Assembly: GCF_027580225.2 (NCBI RefSeq)
Contig: NC_073361.2
Span: 34,273,501 to 34,337,500, forward strand
Direction: 5' to 3'
From: Misgurnus anguillicaudatus
Lineage: Eukaryota > Chordata > Actinopteri > Cypriniformes > Cobitidae
Length of the DNA: 64,000 nucleotides
Below, piece by piece: positions 23,328 through 35,715 of this stretch. The translations under genes were made by a program, and so were the position numbers. Under the pieces are notes generated by a model. That model was given only the letters and a program-made list of their open reading frames with translations, was not told the DNA's origin and ran no database searches. How positions within the stretch are numbered: position 1 is the stretch's first letter; every line of letters begins with the position of its first letter.

Positions 23328-24524
23328 GTGGACTGGTTAGTATGAGAACACACATTTCTGGCTTGTGATGAGCATTTTACATGCTGAATGTGAGAAACAA
23401 CAATATCATCAGTGTGAGATGGGAAAGAAGAATGCTTCTTAAACTCTGACTGCTAATGTACTGTGTGTTTGTGTCATTTGTTTCAAATATAAAGGAAAAT
23501 TATTTGTTTCAAATGGCAGCGTTACACATGAGTAACAACAGCATGTGTGTATTTTACATTCCCACCATGAATATGAAATGATCCAAGTGTATTGGGCTTT
23601 ACGGGAAAGGGTTGGATAGAAACCTCTCCTCAATGAAAAGCACATAAAAAACACTCCCGCTTGGAGTTTAAAAAAAGTCTGACAATCCTTCAGGTGCTTT
23701 GTGTAAACTCTAAGGTTTTCATGTGTTTTGCACTGAGGATAGAGGAAAGGCACAGATCGGTGGAGGGCTTCAGTGATGGATGTCCTTCTGAAAGTTGCAG
23801 TGTCCCATCTCCACACAGGATCACCTCGACACCTCTCTTACTAAGACCCTTCTTATCCGATCGCTCAATACTTGTAATGTAATATTTCAGATTCTGGCAG
23901 CAATATTTTACTGGGATCTGATGAGAGGGTTCAGAAGGAGGTAAAAGCAGCTTCTTCAGGGGAAACTGAAGTCACCGTGTTGCAGCAGATCTTCACATTT
24001 GAACGTGTCTGTATCCTGATGCAGGAAACAGCTAAATTTAGCACAACAGTAAATCATTTTCAACGTTTAAAGGGACAGTTCACACAAAACCAAACTTTAA
24101 GGCCTGTTCAATTTCTGAATGTGTTGGGCTCAATATAATAATGGATTTACATTTTATATAAAAACAATAACCGTTGTAATCAAACCACAGGTTCAGTAAT
24201 GCTTAATAATTGGGAGCTTTGGTTTTATTGACCTAAAGGTTCCTTCTTTTCATGTTTCTGCTGTATGTGATCCTACTTTACATTCTGGTCTGTTGACTAA
24301 CTTGATTTCTGTCTGTTTTCCTCCGAAGCATGTTTGTGAGCTGAACGTATTCTGATCACATATGCTGTGTGTGTGTCCTGCTGTCTGCTTCAGTAAATAT
24401 TCATGCAGCCCTGACTGTCCTGCTGAGAACAACAGCGTAGAGCAGCATAAATGTGCATAATACTTCACACTGGTTTATACTGGATACTGCTGCTTTCATA
24501 TTAGTATGCGTATGGTTTGTGTGT

Positions 24525-25105
24525 TGTAACTAAACGGTGTGTGTGCGGTCAGTAAACGGTGTGTGCGCGGTCAGTAAACGGTCTGTGTGCGGTCAGTAAA
24601 CGTTGTGTGCGTGTCAGTAAACGGTCTGTGTGCGGTCAGTAAATGGTGTGTGCGCGGTCAGTAAACGGTGTGTGCGCGGTCAGTAAACGGTGTGTGCGCG
24701 GTCAGTAAACGGTGTGTGCGCGGTCAGTAAACGGTGTGTGTGCGGTCAGTAAACGGTGTGTGCGCGTCAGTAAACGGTCTGTGTGCGGTCAGTAAACGGT
24801 GTGTGCGCGTCAGTAAACGGTCTGTGTGCGGTCAGTAAACGGTGTATGCGCGGTCAGTAAACGGTCTGTGTGCGGTCAGTAAATGGTCTGGGTGCAGTCT
24901 GTAAATGGTCTGGGTGCAGTCAGTAAACAGTCTGTGCGTGGTCAGTAAACTTTATGTGTGTGCGGTTAGTAAATGGTATGTGCAAGCGGTCAGCAAACGG
25001 TGTGTGTGCGGTCAGTAAATGGTCTGGGTGTGGTTAGTAAACAGTGTGTGTGGTCAGTAAACAGTCTGTGCGCGGTCAGTACATGGTCTGTGTGTGGTCA
25101 GCAAG
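24525..25105. repeat. 22-bp minisatellite
   Basis: Tandem array of a unit close to GGTCAGTAAACGGTGTGTGCGC, about 26 copies. Units vary between 20 and 22 bp and between GTGTGCGC, CTGTGTGC and CTGGGTGC forms. The central copies (24640-24760) are most uniform and both ends decay, as expected of an unequal-exchange array. Every unit keeps the GTCAGTAAA core. Confidence 0.93.
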
Positions 25106-25645
25106 TGATCATTTGCCCATACCACCTGTCATTGTGCAAGCACTGAACTGTGTTCACTTTCTAGGATTATTGCACTTGAACGGTCACATACACAGAGAAT
25201 TATGTCAAAATGCCCATCTTGGCAAGAATTTATGTCAACATGGTCGGTTACGTCTAAAGTGAACAAAGTTTTGGACATGCGGTTATAGGATCTGTGATCA
25301 AAGGTTTTAAAGAGACATTAACCTAATATATATATAACCTATAACAATATAATGTCTGTGTCCTAAATGTTAATCAAAAGCATTTTAGGTATCCAAAAGA
25401 ATATCAGACTATTTAAAAAAAACATTCATGAAATCCTGGTGGGCTGTTTAATATGATATAGTATAATTTAATATTATAATATGATCTGTCTGCCAGGTGA
25501 TTTGATTCAGTATTTTTTGGCATTGAGAGCTGCTATGAAACCAAGTCAATATGACTGTAATGAGCTTCTCATACACAGCAATGATTAAATGTGTTTGTTC
25601 GACACAAACAGTATGTGGTTATTAATGTAATTGTGTTTTTGTCAG

Positions 25646-25678
25646 CAGTGAGCATGCTGGTTACAACAGGTTTGTCAG
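25646..25678 (+). CDS. Possible small ramp exon
   Basis: After TTTTTGTCAG, the sequence CA|GTG AGC ATG CTG GTT ACA... ends at a GTGAGC donor in phase 1, which would join in frame with the ramp exon at 25825 (reading AVSMLVTTGLSG then TDSVDL). It needs a phase-1 donor upstream, which was not found. Too short to be certain. Confidence 0.3.
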
Positions 25679-25824
25679 GTGAGCTTCTTATGAATTATTA
25701 TTACTACATGTAAATATTTCTCACATTGTTTTGACACATTGCCATTCATCCTGATGTGTGTATATAAACTAAAGTCATCATGACTAGATGTCATCACTGA
25801 AGCTGTTATGTTCTGATCATTCAG

Positions 25825-27780
25825 GCACAGACAGCGTTGATTTGTCATTAACACAACAATCTCATGACTGCAATCATTCACTTCTGCTGCTGGAGATGGA
25901 GACGTGTGGAGCTCGATTCAAATCATATATGGATCATGTGCTACCACAGGACAGATGCAACCTCACCACCTTCATAGGGTAAATCAAACACACTAGTTTA
26001 CACTGAGGACGGTCGGCTACATTTTCATTATGTTAAAGTGGTGATGAATTGAGATGTCAATTTTCATTAATCTTTTAACATATAAAAGCTCAAAAAACAA
26101 TACTTTGAGACATTTCACAAGACTTTTTTAACATGTCAAATAAATATTTGGTGTTCACGGAGTACGTATTTACAAAGTTTTAGCTCAAAATATCATATAG
26201 ATAATTTATTATAACATGTTAAAGTTGACACTGTTAGGTGTGAGCAAAAATGAACCTTTTTTTAGTGTGTCCTTTAAAATGCAAATGAGCTGATATCTGC
26301 GCTAAATGTCAGTGCTTTGGTTGGATAGTGCAGATTAAGAGGCTGCATTATTATAATAAGATCCCCTTCTGACATCACAAGGGGAGACATAAGTTCAATG
26401 AGCTATTTTTTCACATACTTGCTGAGAATGGTTTACCAAAACTAAGTTAGTGGGTTGATCTTTTTCACATTTTCTAGGTTGATAGAAGCACTGGCGACAC
26501 TTAAACATGAAAAAAGTCAGATTTTCATGATATGTTTCATTTAAGTAAATATAAAGTATTACAGAGACACAGTTCTTAACTCTTTAATGAAAATGTTTAA
26601 ATGCAAAATGGTTAGTTGTGAAGCTACAAAAACTCATAAGCTTAAGTGAATTATCATGCACACACATTTAAGTAGGGTTTTAAAGCTTCTCACAAAAAGA
26701 AATGTAACATTTTAATGTTTATAAAGAAGTAATATTAGTGTATTGTGAACTATCTGTAAGATATCTTAAAAGTAATGATGAGAGGTTAGTACTGTTTACA
26801 TTTAAAAACAGCTTGTGAGAACATTTTCCAGAAAGTTCACTGTGACATTCTTCATTATTTTGAGTTTTCATGAAGTGAGGAGAGTTTGCAGTGATAGTGA
26901 TGACCTACATCACACTAACCCTAACTCAACTAAACCATAAACATCCTTTAGACGCTTGTTTACACATCCATGTTGATAAGAACAGCCGTGACGGCCACAC
27001 TCTTACTCCTGAAAAACATTAAAACGGCCATCCTTAAAACAAGAAAATGCAATATGTTCACATGAAACTGAACTACAAGATTAAATGTTTTTGCATAATT
27101 TACCAAAGTTTAGTGTTTATGCATACATATAACTAACCCCAAACTGTTTTTCCAGATCAGCCTGAAGGCGACGGACGATATTCCTATAAATCATCATAAA
27201 CACAAATTAAACACACACTGAGGGACCATTAACATACTAATCACAGAAAAGTCTTTAGCATTCATGCGTAGCATTTATTTCATCATTTATTAATGTCTGT
27301 AAGATCTGTAATGCAGTCCTGTGTCATAGTGAACTTTACTCATCAAACGTGAATGTCAACTTCTATTTACATCAGATTACAGTATTTCTGTCAGATTTAA
27401 TTCATCGCTCAATGATTCATACAGATGGTCACTGTAGGGCTTCACGTCTCTCGTAGCATCTCCTGCGCTACACAATCAGGTTTTCTATTGAGTTTTGTGA
27501 AAGTTTTTCCTCACTGATAGCATCACCAGATGGAAAACCAGATGGTGAGATTGAAAAGAGCGATTCTTTGCTGATGTCACCGTAATGAGCTGATATGATT
27601 CTGACATCGAGCTTCTTTAATGGTGAATGTTTACTCTTAACATTTCTCCTCTAATGGGTTTTTGTAGCTGTACATGATAATCTTGTGCGGGTACTACAGG
27701 ATAAAAGCAACTCAACATGAGCAAAGGTCACCTGTGTGTGTCTGTCTGTTTAAATGCATGTGTTTAGTCACACACACACA

Positions 27781-27848
<68 letters not shown>

Positions 27849-27853
27849 CACAC

Positions 27854-27884
<31 letters not shown>

Positions 27885-29314
27885 CACACACACACACACA
27901 CACATGAACGTTTTAAAGACGGGGTGCATGATTTATGAAAAACACTTTGGAAAAGGGAGTCGGGCCGAATACCAAAACACACTTGTAGCCAATCAGCAGT
28001 AAGGGGCGTGTCTACAAACGGACATCATTGCCTGGGTTGTGTATGTGTGGGATGGGTCAATCAAAAGAAGGTCCAGATTATATGGTGGTAGGGTTTGTTT
28101 AGGTGATTTCAAATGTCAACATTGGCTTTCAGAGATCATGCACCCCACCTTTAAGTAGGGATGAGCAATATATACTCAGTGCAGAGTGTGATAATGAAAG
28201 AATTAAAATCACACAAATAATAAAAGAAGAAAATAAAGACAGCTAGATTACTAATAATGCAACATCAACATTGTTACAGTAATAAAGAAACAACTAACAG
28301 GAACAATTGCATAACACATGTAAATGTACACCGACAAACTAAAGCACTTCCTTTACATGTAAGACATTGTAAATCAGATTGTACAGACACAAATGTAATC
28401 ACACAATCTCTACAAAATACAAGTGAACTTATGTTATGTGCTGGGCAGTAAGAGTAACTCTGATACGCTCTTCCCGTAACAGTCTGCTTTAAAACACTGT
28501 CAACTAAAACACATTTATAAGTCTTACACTATCATTTCAGCTGTTAGTTGTGTCGTCTGACCACTAAATATGTTATGTTAATTTTTTACATCGTTTTTAT
28601 AATCATGATAATTTATGATCATTGTGGTCATCGCTGTCACATTTGTGTACTCGAGTATCCATCATCTACATTTTAAATCAGGAAAAGGAGCTATTTCAAC
28701 ACAACTATTTTATTTAAATATACAGTCATAAGTGTATCCTGTCATTCACTATCTACGCATACTTTTCTTTATTTCAAAATGAATTTCTTATGATTTGGAG
28801 CTAAATACGACCTGCTCATGTCTTCGTTATGGTCATAATAAAAATTATAATGTTAAGATCATTCATTTTTTAAAAGCATAGCAGTCCATAATAATATTCA
28901 AAAGCCTGTATTGTCTGTATTATCTACTGAAAGTCTGTTAATGTATAAACTCATTTAAACTCAAGCGTGCTTCTAAAGGAAATGACTGATTCAATGATTG
29001 TTAGAGTTTATAAAGCAAATTAAATTGCTAATAATTTGAATCATCTTTATGTTTTCAGCGAGTATCACGTCTTCTCCTCCTGCACCGAGATAAACTCAGG
29101 ACGCATCGGATGCTTTTGGCCCAATCCGGTGGTGGAACATTTTATCATCCACATCCACAAACGCTTCTTTTCCAACTGCACGCTGGAGCAGCCCATTCAC
29201 GTGGACCCGCCGGACGACACGCTGGCTCTGCTCATCCTCATCCCTGTGTTCCTCACGCTGGCCATGGTGGCGCTCGTCGTCTGGTGCAGTAAGAGAAGCG
29301 ACATTCTGGCATAA
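25825..29314 (+). CDS. ramp3: Receptor activity-modifying protein, RAMP3-like (last two coding exons)
   Basis: Single-pass membrane chaperone that pairs with calcitonin-family GPCRs (CALCRL/CALCR), moves them to the surface and sets ligand choice. Exons 25825-25978 (starts phase 1) and 29059-29314 join in frame (ATA GG|C GAG) and end at TAA 29312-29314. The extracellular domain shows six cysteines in RAMP spacing (HDC, ETCG, DRCN, SSCTE, GCFWPNP, FFSNCT), then DPPDD, a hydrophobic transmembrane helix (LLILIPVFLTLAMVALVVW) and the short tail CSKRSDILA. NCTE/SCTE, WPNP, IH..FFSNCT, DPPD and SKR.D.L favour RAMP3 over RAMP1 or RAMP2, but the paralogue is inferred from memory of the human proteins. 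The signal-peptide exon is not secure (see 13362 and 25646). Confidence 0.88.
27768..27904. repeat. Compound (CGCA)n(CA)n(CAGA)n(CA)n microsatellite
   Basis: About 15 CGCA units, then CA, six CAGA units, then CA. It lies in the intron before the last ramp exon and directly adjoins the short element at 27913. Confidence 0.95.
27913..28154. mobile_element. TTAA-flanked MITE in the ramp intron
   Basis: The left end TTAAAGACGGGGTGCATGAT mirrors the right end ATCATGCACCCCACCTTTAA. It is 242 bp and non-coding. The internal 'CCAATCAGCAGTAAGGGGCG' and 'AGAAGGTCCAGATTATA' match a repeat common in cyprinid genomes (recalled). Confidence 0.75.
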
Positions 29315-30500
29315 AGACTGAAGATTTCATTCACTGACTGTATATCTGTAAAGGTTCAGCTGTCGTGTCCGTTCATGAACCTGTAAAGCAAATTATCAAA
29401 TTGTCTACCCCTCATCTTCTGCATCAAATGAAATCCCTCCAGAATCATCGAGATGTCTCATAAGAAAACAATCAAACCAGACCGGTCTGTGCCAGCTACT
29501 GTATAGATCTATATAATCAGTTTTAATGAGAGTCAGACCAAATGCATCAGATGAAAAAAGCATTAAGCTTGATGTTCATTTCATTGACACGCGACTGCTG
29601 AATGTTTGATCATTAACACACAAGTGTGAATATTATTATCTTTCACAGCCGATTCATTGGACACTAAAGATGATTCACTCTTGTATTGTACAGATTTTAT
29701 TTAATGTTTTAATTAAATGTCTTAGAATGAGAGCGTTTGTCAAACACACACACACGCACACAAACACACTATTATTTGTTGTTTATGTACGAGCCTTCAA
29801 ACATCTAATTGTCTGTTTTAGATAAAGCGCTATTAGAGATGAAAATGTTTCTCAGATGTGGGATTTAAAGTGTAAGCTCAGTTACTTCACTCAATTTCAT
29901 GTTACAAACAGTTAAAAGCTGTCAGGACAATGAAAGCTATTCAATTGATTTGATATTACAGTAACTAAATGTTTAAGAATGACAAAGTGCCATCCTGGAA
30001 ACTTCACACGTGATCATAATGACTGAACAGAAACAAATATGATTATAGTAACACACCACACAGTCAATAATAATGATTGTTTTAGGATGCGAGTATAATT
30101 GATATGAAAAGTAAAAGTCTCAGTTATTGTGTGTATTGAGTTTCAGTCAGAAACAGAAGACAATAGTCTTTCTCTAGCGTCATTTTCTTAAGATTTGCCA
30201 TGTAAACCCTGAGTTGCATACACTGCAGGAAGGAAATACAAGCATAGTAAGCCATGAATGACAGGAAATGTGCTGCTTATCATTTTGACCAAAAGAGTTA
30301 CAGGAACCAATGCGCCATTTTCCCCCCAAACATGTGTTTGATACTGTATGATGTATGGTGTTCATACTCATTCATCACAATGTGTCTGCAGGATCTGATC
30401 TCACCTTCCAGAAACTACAACAGGGTCACATTCAGAACAACAGGCCTCATATATTGATAGATGCTTGTTGTTGTTTTTAAGAGACGTTCAGCAAGAGATC
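29315..30500. other. ramp 3' UTR and downstream region
   Basis: Follows the ramp stop codon. It is AT-rich with a short CA stretch at about 29748. No canonical AATAAA is seen close to the stop codon; ATTAAA (about 29714) may serve. No further coding exon is recognised. Confidence 0.45.
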
Positions 30501-30514
30501 AGTTTAAAAACACT

Positions 30515-30652
30515 AAAAAAACAGCATAGATTCCCATGCTGGTTTGGTGCTGGTTTAGCTGGTGACCAAACTAGCATGGGAATTATGCTGGTCTATGCCC
30601 AGCACCGAAACACAACATGCTGGTCTTGCTGGTATGCTGGTTTTTCTAGCAG
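30515..30652. mobile_element. 'GCTGGT' MITE-like copy
   Basis: Rich in GCTGGTTT/CCAGCA words arranged in inverted order and closely related to the complete element at 52798-52912 (shared 'CAACATGCTGGTCTTGCTGG' and 'TATGCTGGTTTTT'). The left terminus is degraded. Confidence 0.6.
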
Positions 30653-31724
30653 GAATTTATCCTCCAGAACTGTTCGAAGTTTATATTCGGTGCTTGCCTT
30701 GAGAAACAGAAAATCACAATTTAAAATTTTGGAGGCGAGCGACTGAAGCACATGCTTCCTGTTTACTTTTAAAATCCCACATGACCGAGTGCGAGTTCAC
30801 CCTGAAGAAAAACTGAGCTAATTATATCTGGCCGGCCAAATTTCTGTGACGTGAGAATCTCTGCCTGCTGTGGACGTGACCATTGAAATCCCCAACAGAG
30901 ATCTCAGATCAGATATTAAGAGTTCAAGGTGAAGTGTTACTTTGATCGTCTTTAGTTGTCAAACACTCTGCTGTTATTCAGCAACTCTAATTCAACGTTT
31001 TACACAAACAGTCATTTTATTATTATAGGTTTATATAGTAAAGCTGAATGAGCGAATCACTGCAATAAACAACCAAGAGATCTGATAATAGTTTGATGTA
31101 TTTCACTCATTAATATTCATGAAGTGATGATGAAGCTGCTGAATATCAATGACATTCACCGTTTATTTCATATGAACGCAGAGCCATCGTGACGTGCTGC
31201 ACTTTAAAATATATATATATTTTTAAACATCCTTGGACACAAAAGTCCAACTAGAGAAGATTATTTCTGTTAGGAGCAACAAACGTCAGAATCCCAAACA
31301 ATTTCATCTGGGGACGGAGTATTTCAGGAAGCAATAGGACAAATCAAAGCTTTCTTACTGTGAATTTTATAAGGAAGGTTTCCACACAAATAAACAAACA
31401 ATGGAAACTCGCAATTAACAAAGCAAACCCAAAACACCAGACAAACGCAGCTCATCTGACAAACTTGACAGTAAATATGTGTGGAGATGAATGAAGCCCC
31501 TTAAGATGATTTCAATGCTTTATCAACCTAAAACAAAACAAAATGTTTTTGCTCACAGGTTTCTCTTTCAAAGCTCACAGGACTGACAGGCTTTTCTTCA
31601 AAAATTCACCAGAAATATTTTGAGATCTCTTTTGATTGCAAACCCTGCCATTAAATCACAGTTGTGTGAGATCAAACATCTTTATTTACTCTCCATTTCT
31701 TCTTTCTTTTCTAATGGACAATCA

Positions 31725-31985
31725 CATTATTATACCACGGCTCTGTTGAATGCTGCATTCTGATTGGCTGAGAACTGTTCTATTATTTACTGTAAACCGC
31801 ACACCTAACTTGTCAAATGTCTTAAAAATAGGCACCAGAGCAATGTTTGTGGTAATCGTGGTATAAGAGGAATAATTGACTCCGGCCCTTTGAAAATAAT
31901 GTCTCCGCTTCGCATCGTGCCGCATTACCACCTTGACGTGCATTATTTTCTTATAATTCAATGGCCCGTCGTCAATTATTCCTTA
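31725..31985. repeat. Dispersed repeat, related to 3783-4030
   Basis: Shares 'ATTATACCACG.CTCTGTTGAATGC', 'TTCTGATTGG', 'CACACCTAACTTGTCAAAT' and 'GGTATAAGAG' with 3783-4030. It extends further to a self-complementary 3' part, where 'AATAATTGAC' at 31870 mirrors 'GTCAATTATT' at 31970. Confidence 0.6.
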
Positions 31986-34900
31986 CATATACTATGCATG
32001 ATCTGTTTTTTCGATATTTCCCAAACACCTCAGTATTCACTCAAACCCACAACCTTTTGCCTGGCTAACACAATGATCTTCTAGTTGAGCTTTAGAAACA
32101 TGGATGTCCGTGTCTGTGTGTCTCAGCTCAGATATCTTCTCATACAGTTTATGATAAGAAGCGAATCTAAATCTCTGCGGATGTTTTCACTGTAATCACA
32201 GAAATGCTGAAACTTCAACAGTGAAGAAAGTTGATCTTAAGAAACCAGAATGATTTCATATACAGATGACCTTTACTCGTGATTTCTTAACTAATGGGGT
32301 CAAAATGTGCTTCTGTGACTTCTAGAATATCAGGAAGTTTTCAAATGTAGCATAAAGATATTTGATATGAGAAGTGAATCAGATGGGACATTACACAGAA
32401 GCAGAAAATAAATCAAACTAAACAAATCGGCCGCTGCCTCCTCTTCTGATATTTGACATTACGCGTGATGCCCTCAGGTTAATGTGACACACAGAACATA
32501 TATTTTGACATGACAATCCACACACATGATGATGTTTTGACGAGTTTTGCACCTCGGAAAAGAAGTCACGAGCCACCACTGCAAACAACATAGGCGTGAG
32601 GTATGAATATGGAGAGATGTGTATGTTACACAAGTGTTTGGATTGTGAGATGATGGTTTGACTTCTGAGTTTGTGGAAACCAGAAGAAAGCTGTGACTTC
32701 ACATCTGTCCTCATCATTATGTGAATATTGTGAGATTGTATCTGACATAAATCCACACACAAGTGCTTCTGTCTCTCATGTCTCAGTGTTTCCATGACAG
32801 CTTTAGATCCAGTTGATATCGTCTATCTACAGACCAGAGCCGATGCCCCAGGAGAGAAGATCTTAAGGCCTCTGTGTCTGTTTACGGGACCCTGGGCATT
32901 CTGGGATGTTATGAAAGGAAAAGCTCAGAAAAAAATCCAAACTGTGTGAAACTAAATCCTGTCTACAAATTCAACAATGAGAAACATGAAACCGTTATTC
33001 GCTGAGAATCTTCTGTTATATCTCCACTGCACGTCGTCACATAGTTAAAAAACTTTATCTAAATTTAAACGGACTGTAAATGGTTTGTTGATGACGTTTA
33101 AATGCAATAAAACACACCAGCATTATTTGACTGACTGAAGTAGTGGAATTGTAGAAAGCATTTGTAAAAGTTCATTCATTCAATTTGATTTAAATTCATG
33201 ACATTTTCATATCGTGCCTTAAACGGCTTCACAGAAAACATTTTACTCATTGACTGTGACTCATCTTAGACTGATTTCTCTACTAGCACCTTATGGAGTT
33301 CAATGCCACAAATTCCTTACTTGGTGATAGTTTGCATAACATTAATTTGTACAAATATTTCAGCATAACTAAAAAATACGATGAAATTATGTCCTCTCAA
33401 TGTATTTTTACGTTTGTATCTGACATCTCTAAGCTAGATCTATACAATGACTGATGAATGAAATGAGAAGATCAGTGCAATGTTTTCTGTCCTGGAAAAG
33501 ATGACATTTTTTTTCTCAGTCTTCTTTCACCTCAGCATGTCTTTTTGAGTCATCTTGAGATGTTATCTGTTCTCTCTCTCTTTGTGTGTGTGTGAGATTG
33601 CTGGCAGTATTACAATCTTGCCTCAGGGTCTTTTGTAATCTCATCATTGCAGTCTTAATAACGTGTCTCATTTGACTGGTGTGTTTCTCCCAGTATGAGA
33701 GAAATATTTCAATATTAGTTTCAAAACATCTGTGAGTGTGAATGAACATACAACAACATACATCTCTGTCAGTCAGATCAGAAAAAGATTTTGCTTCATT
33801 TAAGTTTAATTTAATAATGACTGTACTAAATCTGAGTAAAAATCCTCTGTAGTTTGTTTGAATGTTAAAGCAACACCTGCTTTTATATTTAGTTTTTGTA
33901 TATTTTTATGTTGAAATGACATCCACACAGTTTTCTTTGACTTTTTAAATTGCATTTACACTGTAAACCAGAATAATCTGACAAAGTTAGTTAAGTTAAA
34001 TTAAGTTTGCTGATATAGGGATAAGTTTATGTGTCGTACAATTTTTACCTTTGCCATGGCATCAAGAACTTAAAATAAGTCCCCCCCCCCAAAATAAATA
34101 AATGAATAAATAGTTATATAATAAAGCTGAATATTCAATAATCTTTCTTGTCTATTTCTTATAGAAAACTTGCAGCTTTTCTCAAAACAAAATGATGAAG
34201 AAGAGAGTGAAACAATACACCTAACACAATCTAAAAACACAAGCATCACCCTTCTGTAATGTAAAAAAATATTTGTTGGTTTAACTTAAAAAAATAAGTT
34301 ACCTGGTTGCCTTAAAATCCAGTTAATTCTACTTAAATAATATTAGAAACACGTTGTGTAAAAATTGGTTAAGTTAAATTAATTTAAGGACAATTAAATG
34401 AATTCAAATTATTAAATATAAACTCCTGTAAATCGCCAACATAAATAAACATTAAACACTAACAAATACAAAAAATAATCCTTTATTCAAAAAAATGTAC
34501 TCTCCTAATGCAAAAGTATGTTGGTAACTAAATCCAGAATCATTCATGTAGTCCTGCAACTCTCTAAATGAATATATAACTCTCCAACTCTCTATAAGAA
34601 TAAAGTCTAAAGTTAGTTGACTGAACATGATAAAATCAAGTTTTGACAAAATCTGGTTAAACATGTTGTTTAATGAATAATTATAATTATTTTGAGTGTC
34701 TTGATACTGCTTTTAAAGCGACAGGTTTTGTTTCATATTACTCTTGTCAGTAAAACGGGAAGCGATGTGTAAATGAGCAGCTGGGATTTCTCATGGAGCA
34801 ATGTGCTCTCCAGACAGCTGGATTTAAGCTCCTCCAGGGACTCTGATGTGGTCCAACACTGCCATTGTGAAAACATACAGAAACATTGCACTTGAACTTT

Positions 34901-35639
34901 TGTAAAACATAAAGAAGTGTTGCTCAATATGATCAGAAAATCCCTGCAGATTCAATATGAAGACCTCAGCTGTAAAACATGACACAAACAGAATCCAACT
35001 CCATTTAGTTTTATAGCAATGTGCATCAGAAAAGATTTTAGTGTTATTATTGAAACATTATTTGGTCTGTAAGAACCCAGCAAATGAATAAAGGATCAGA
35101 GTCAGTTCTCTTCTCTATACACACACTGTAGTGTCAATGCAAGCTGCTGTAAGTGGTTTGATATACTGTAATAATTATACAGTTATTTAGCTAAAAGTGT
35201 TTATTTTAGAGATGTTTACAGTATATAATCCTTTATGAAAACAAAACAAAAAAGCGGATTATGTCATTGATGTTTTGTTTCTTTTTAAAACATCTTTCAG
35301 GTCAGAGAAAGATGAATCTAGTCTTTCTTCTCTCTTATCATACAAAGCCTTGTGAGCAGAATCACACTGAATCTAAATAACTTATGAGATTTTATTCATT
35401 TGAATTATAAAGAGGCAGATAAATAAATACATTTCAGATTTAATAAAATACATTTTCCATTTTGAAAGATTGGTACGAATATAATATTCTAGAAAGCCTC
35501 TCATAGATATTTCCTATGAACAACACAAATACGAGACTCATGGATGACCAGCAACTCTTAGTGACCTCTGATTTATCTCTATAAAATATTTTTTTAAAGA
35601 CATTTTTGCCAGACAGTACAGGGTATAGAGAGGGGGACG

Positions 35640-35715
35640 GGTCCAGTAAAGAACTTTAAGACAGGAATCAAACTCAGCTCGCCGAAAGCGCTGCCCGCTA
35701 CATCATCGGCTCCAA
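35640..35715 (-). repeat. tRNA-like / SINE fragment
   Basis: The minus strand reads TGTAGCGGGCAGCGCTTTCG and then GAGTTTGATTCCTG, spaced like Pol III A and B boxes. Degenerate, with no cloverleaf. Confidence 0.35.

Noticed and set aside
24525..25105. Possible CRISPR-like repeat array
   Set aside because: Units are directly contiguous 20-22-bp repeats without unique spacers, in eukaryotic DNA; it is a minisatellite.
32418..32795. 125-aa minus-strand open frame
   Set aside because: No domain, no splice context and low-complexity codon use; likely chance.
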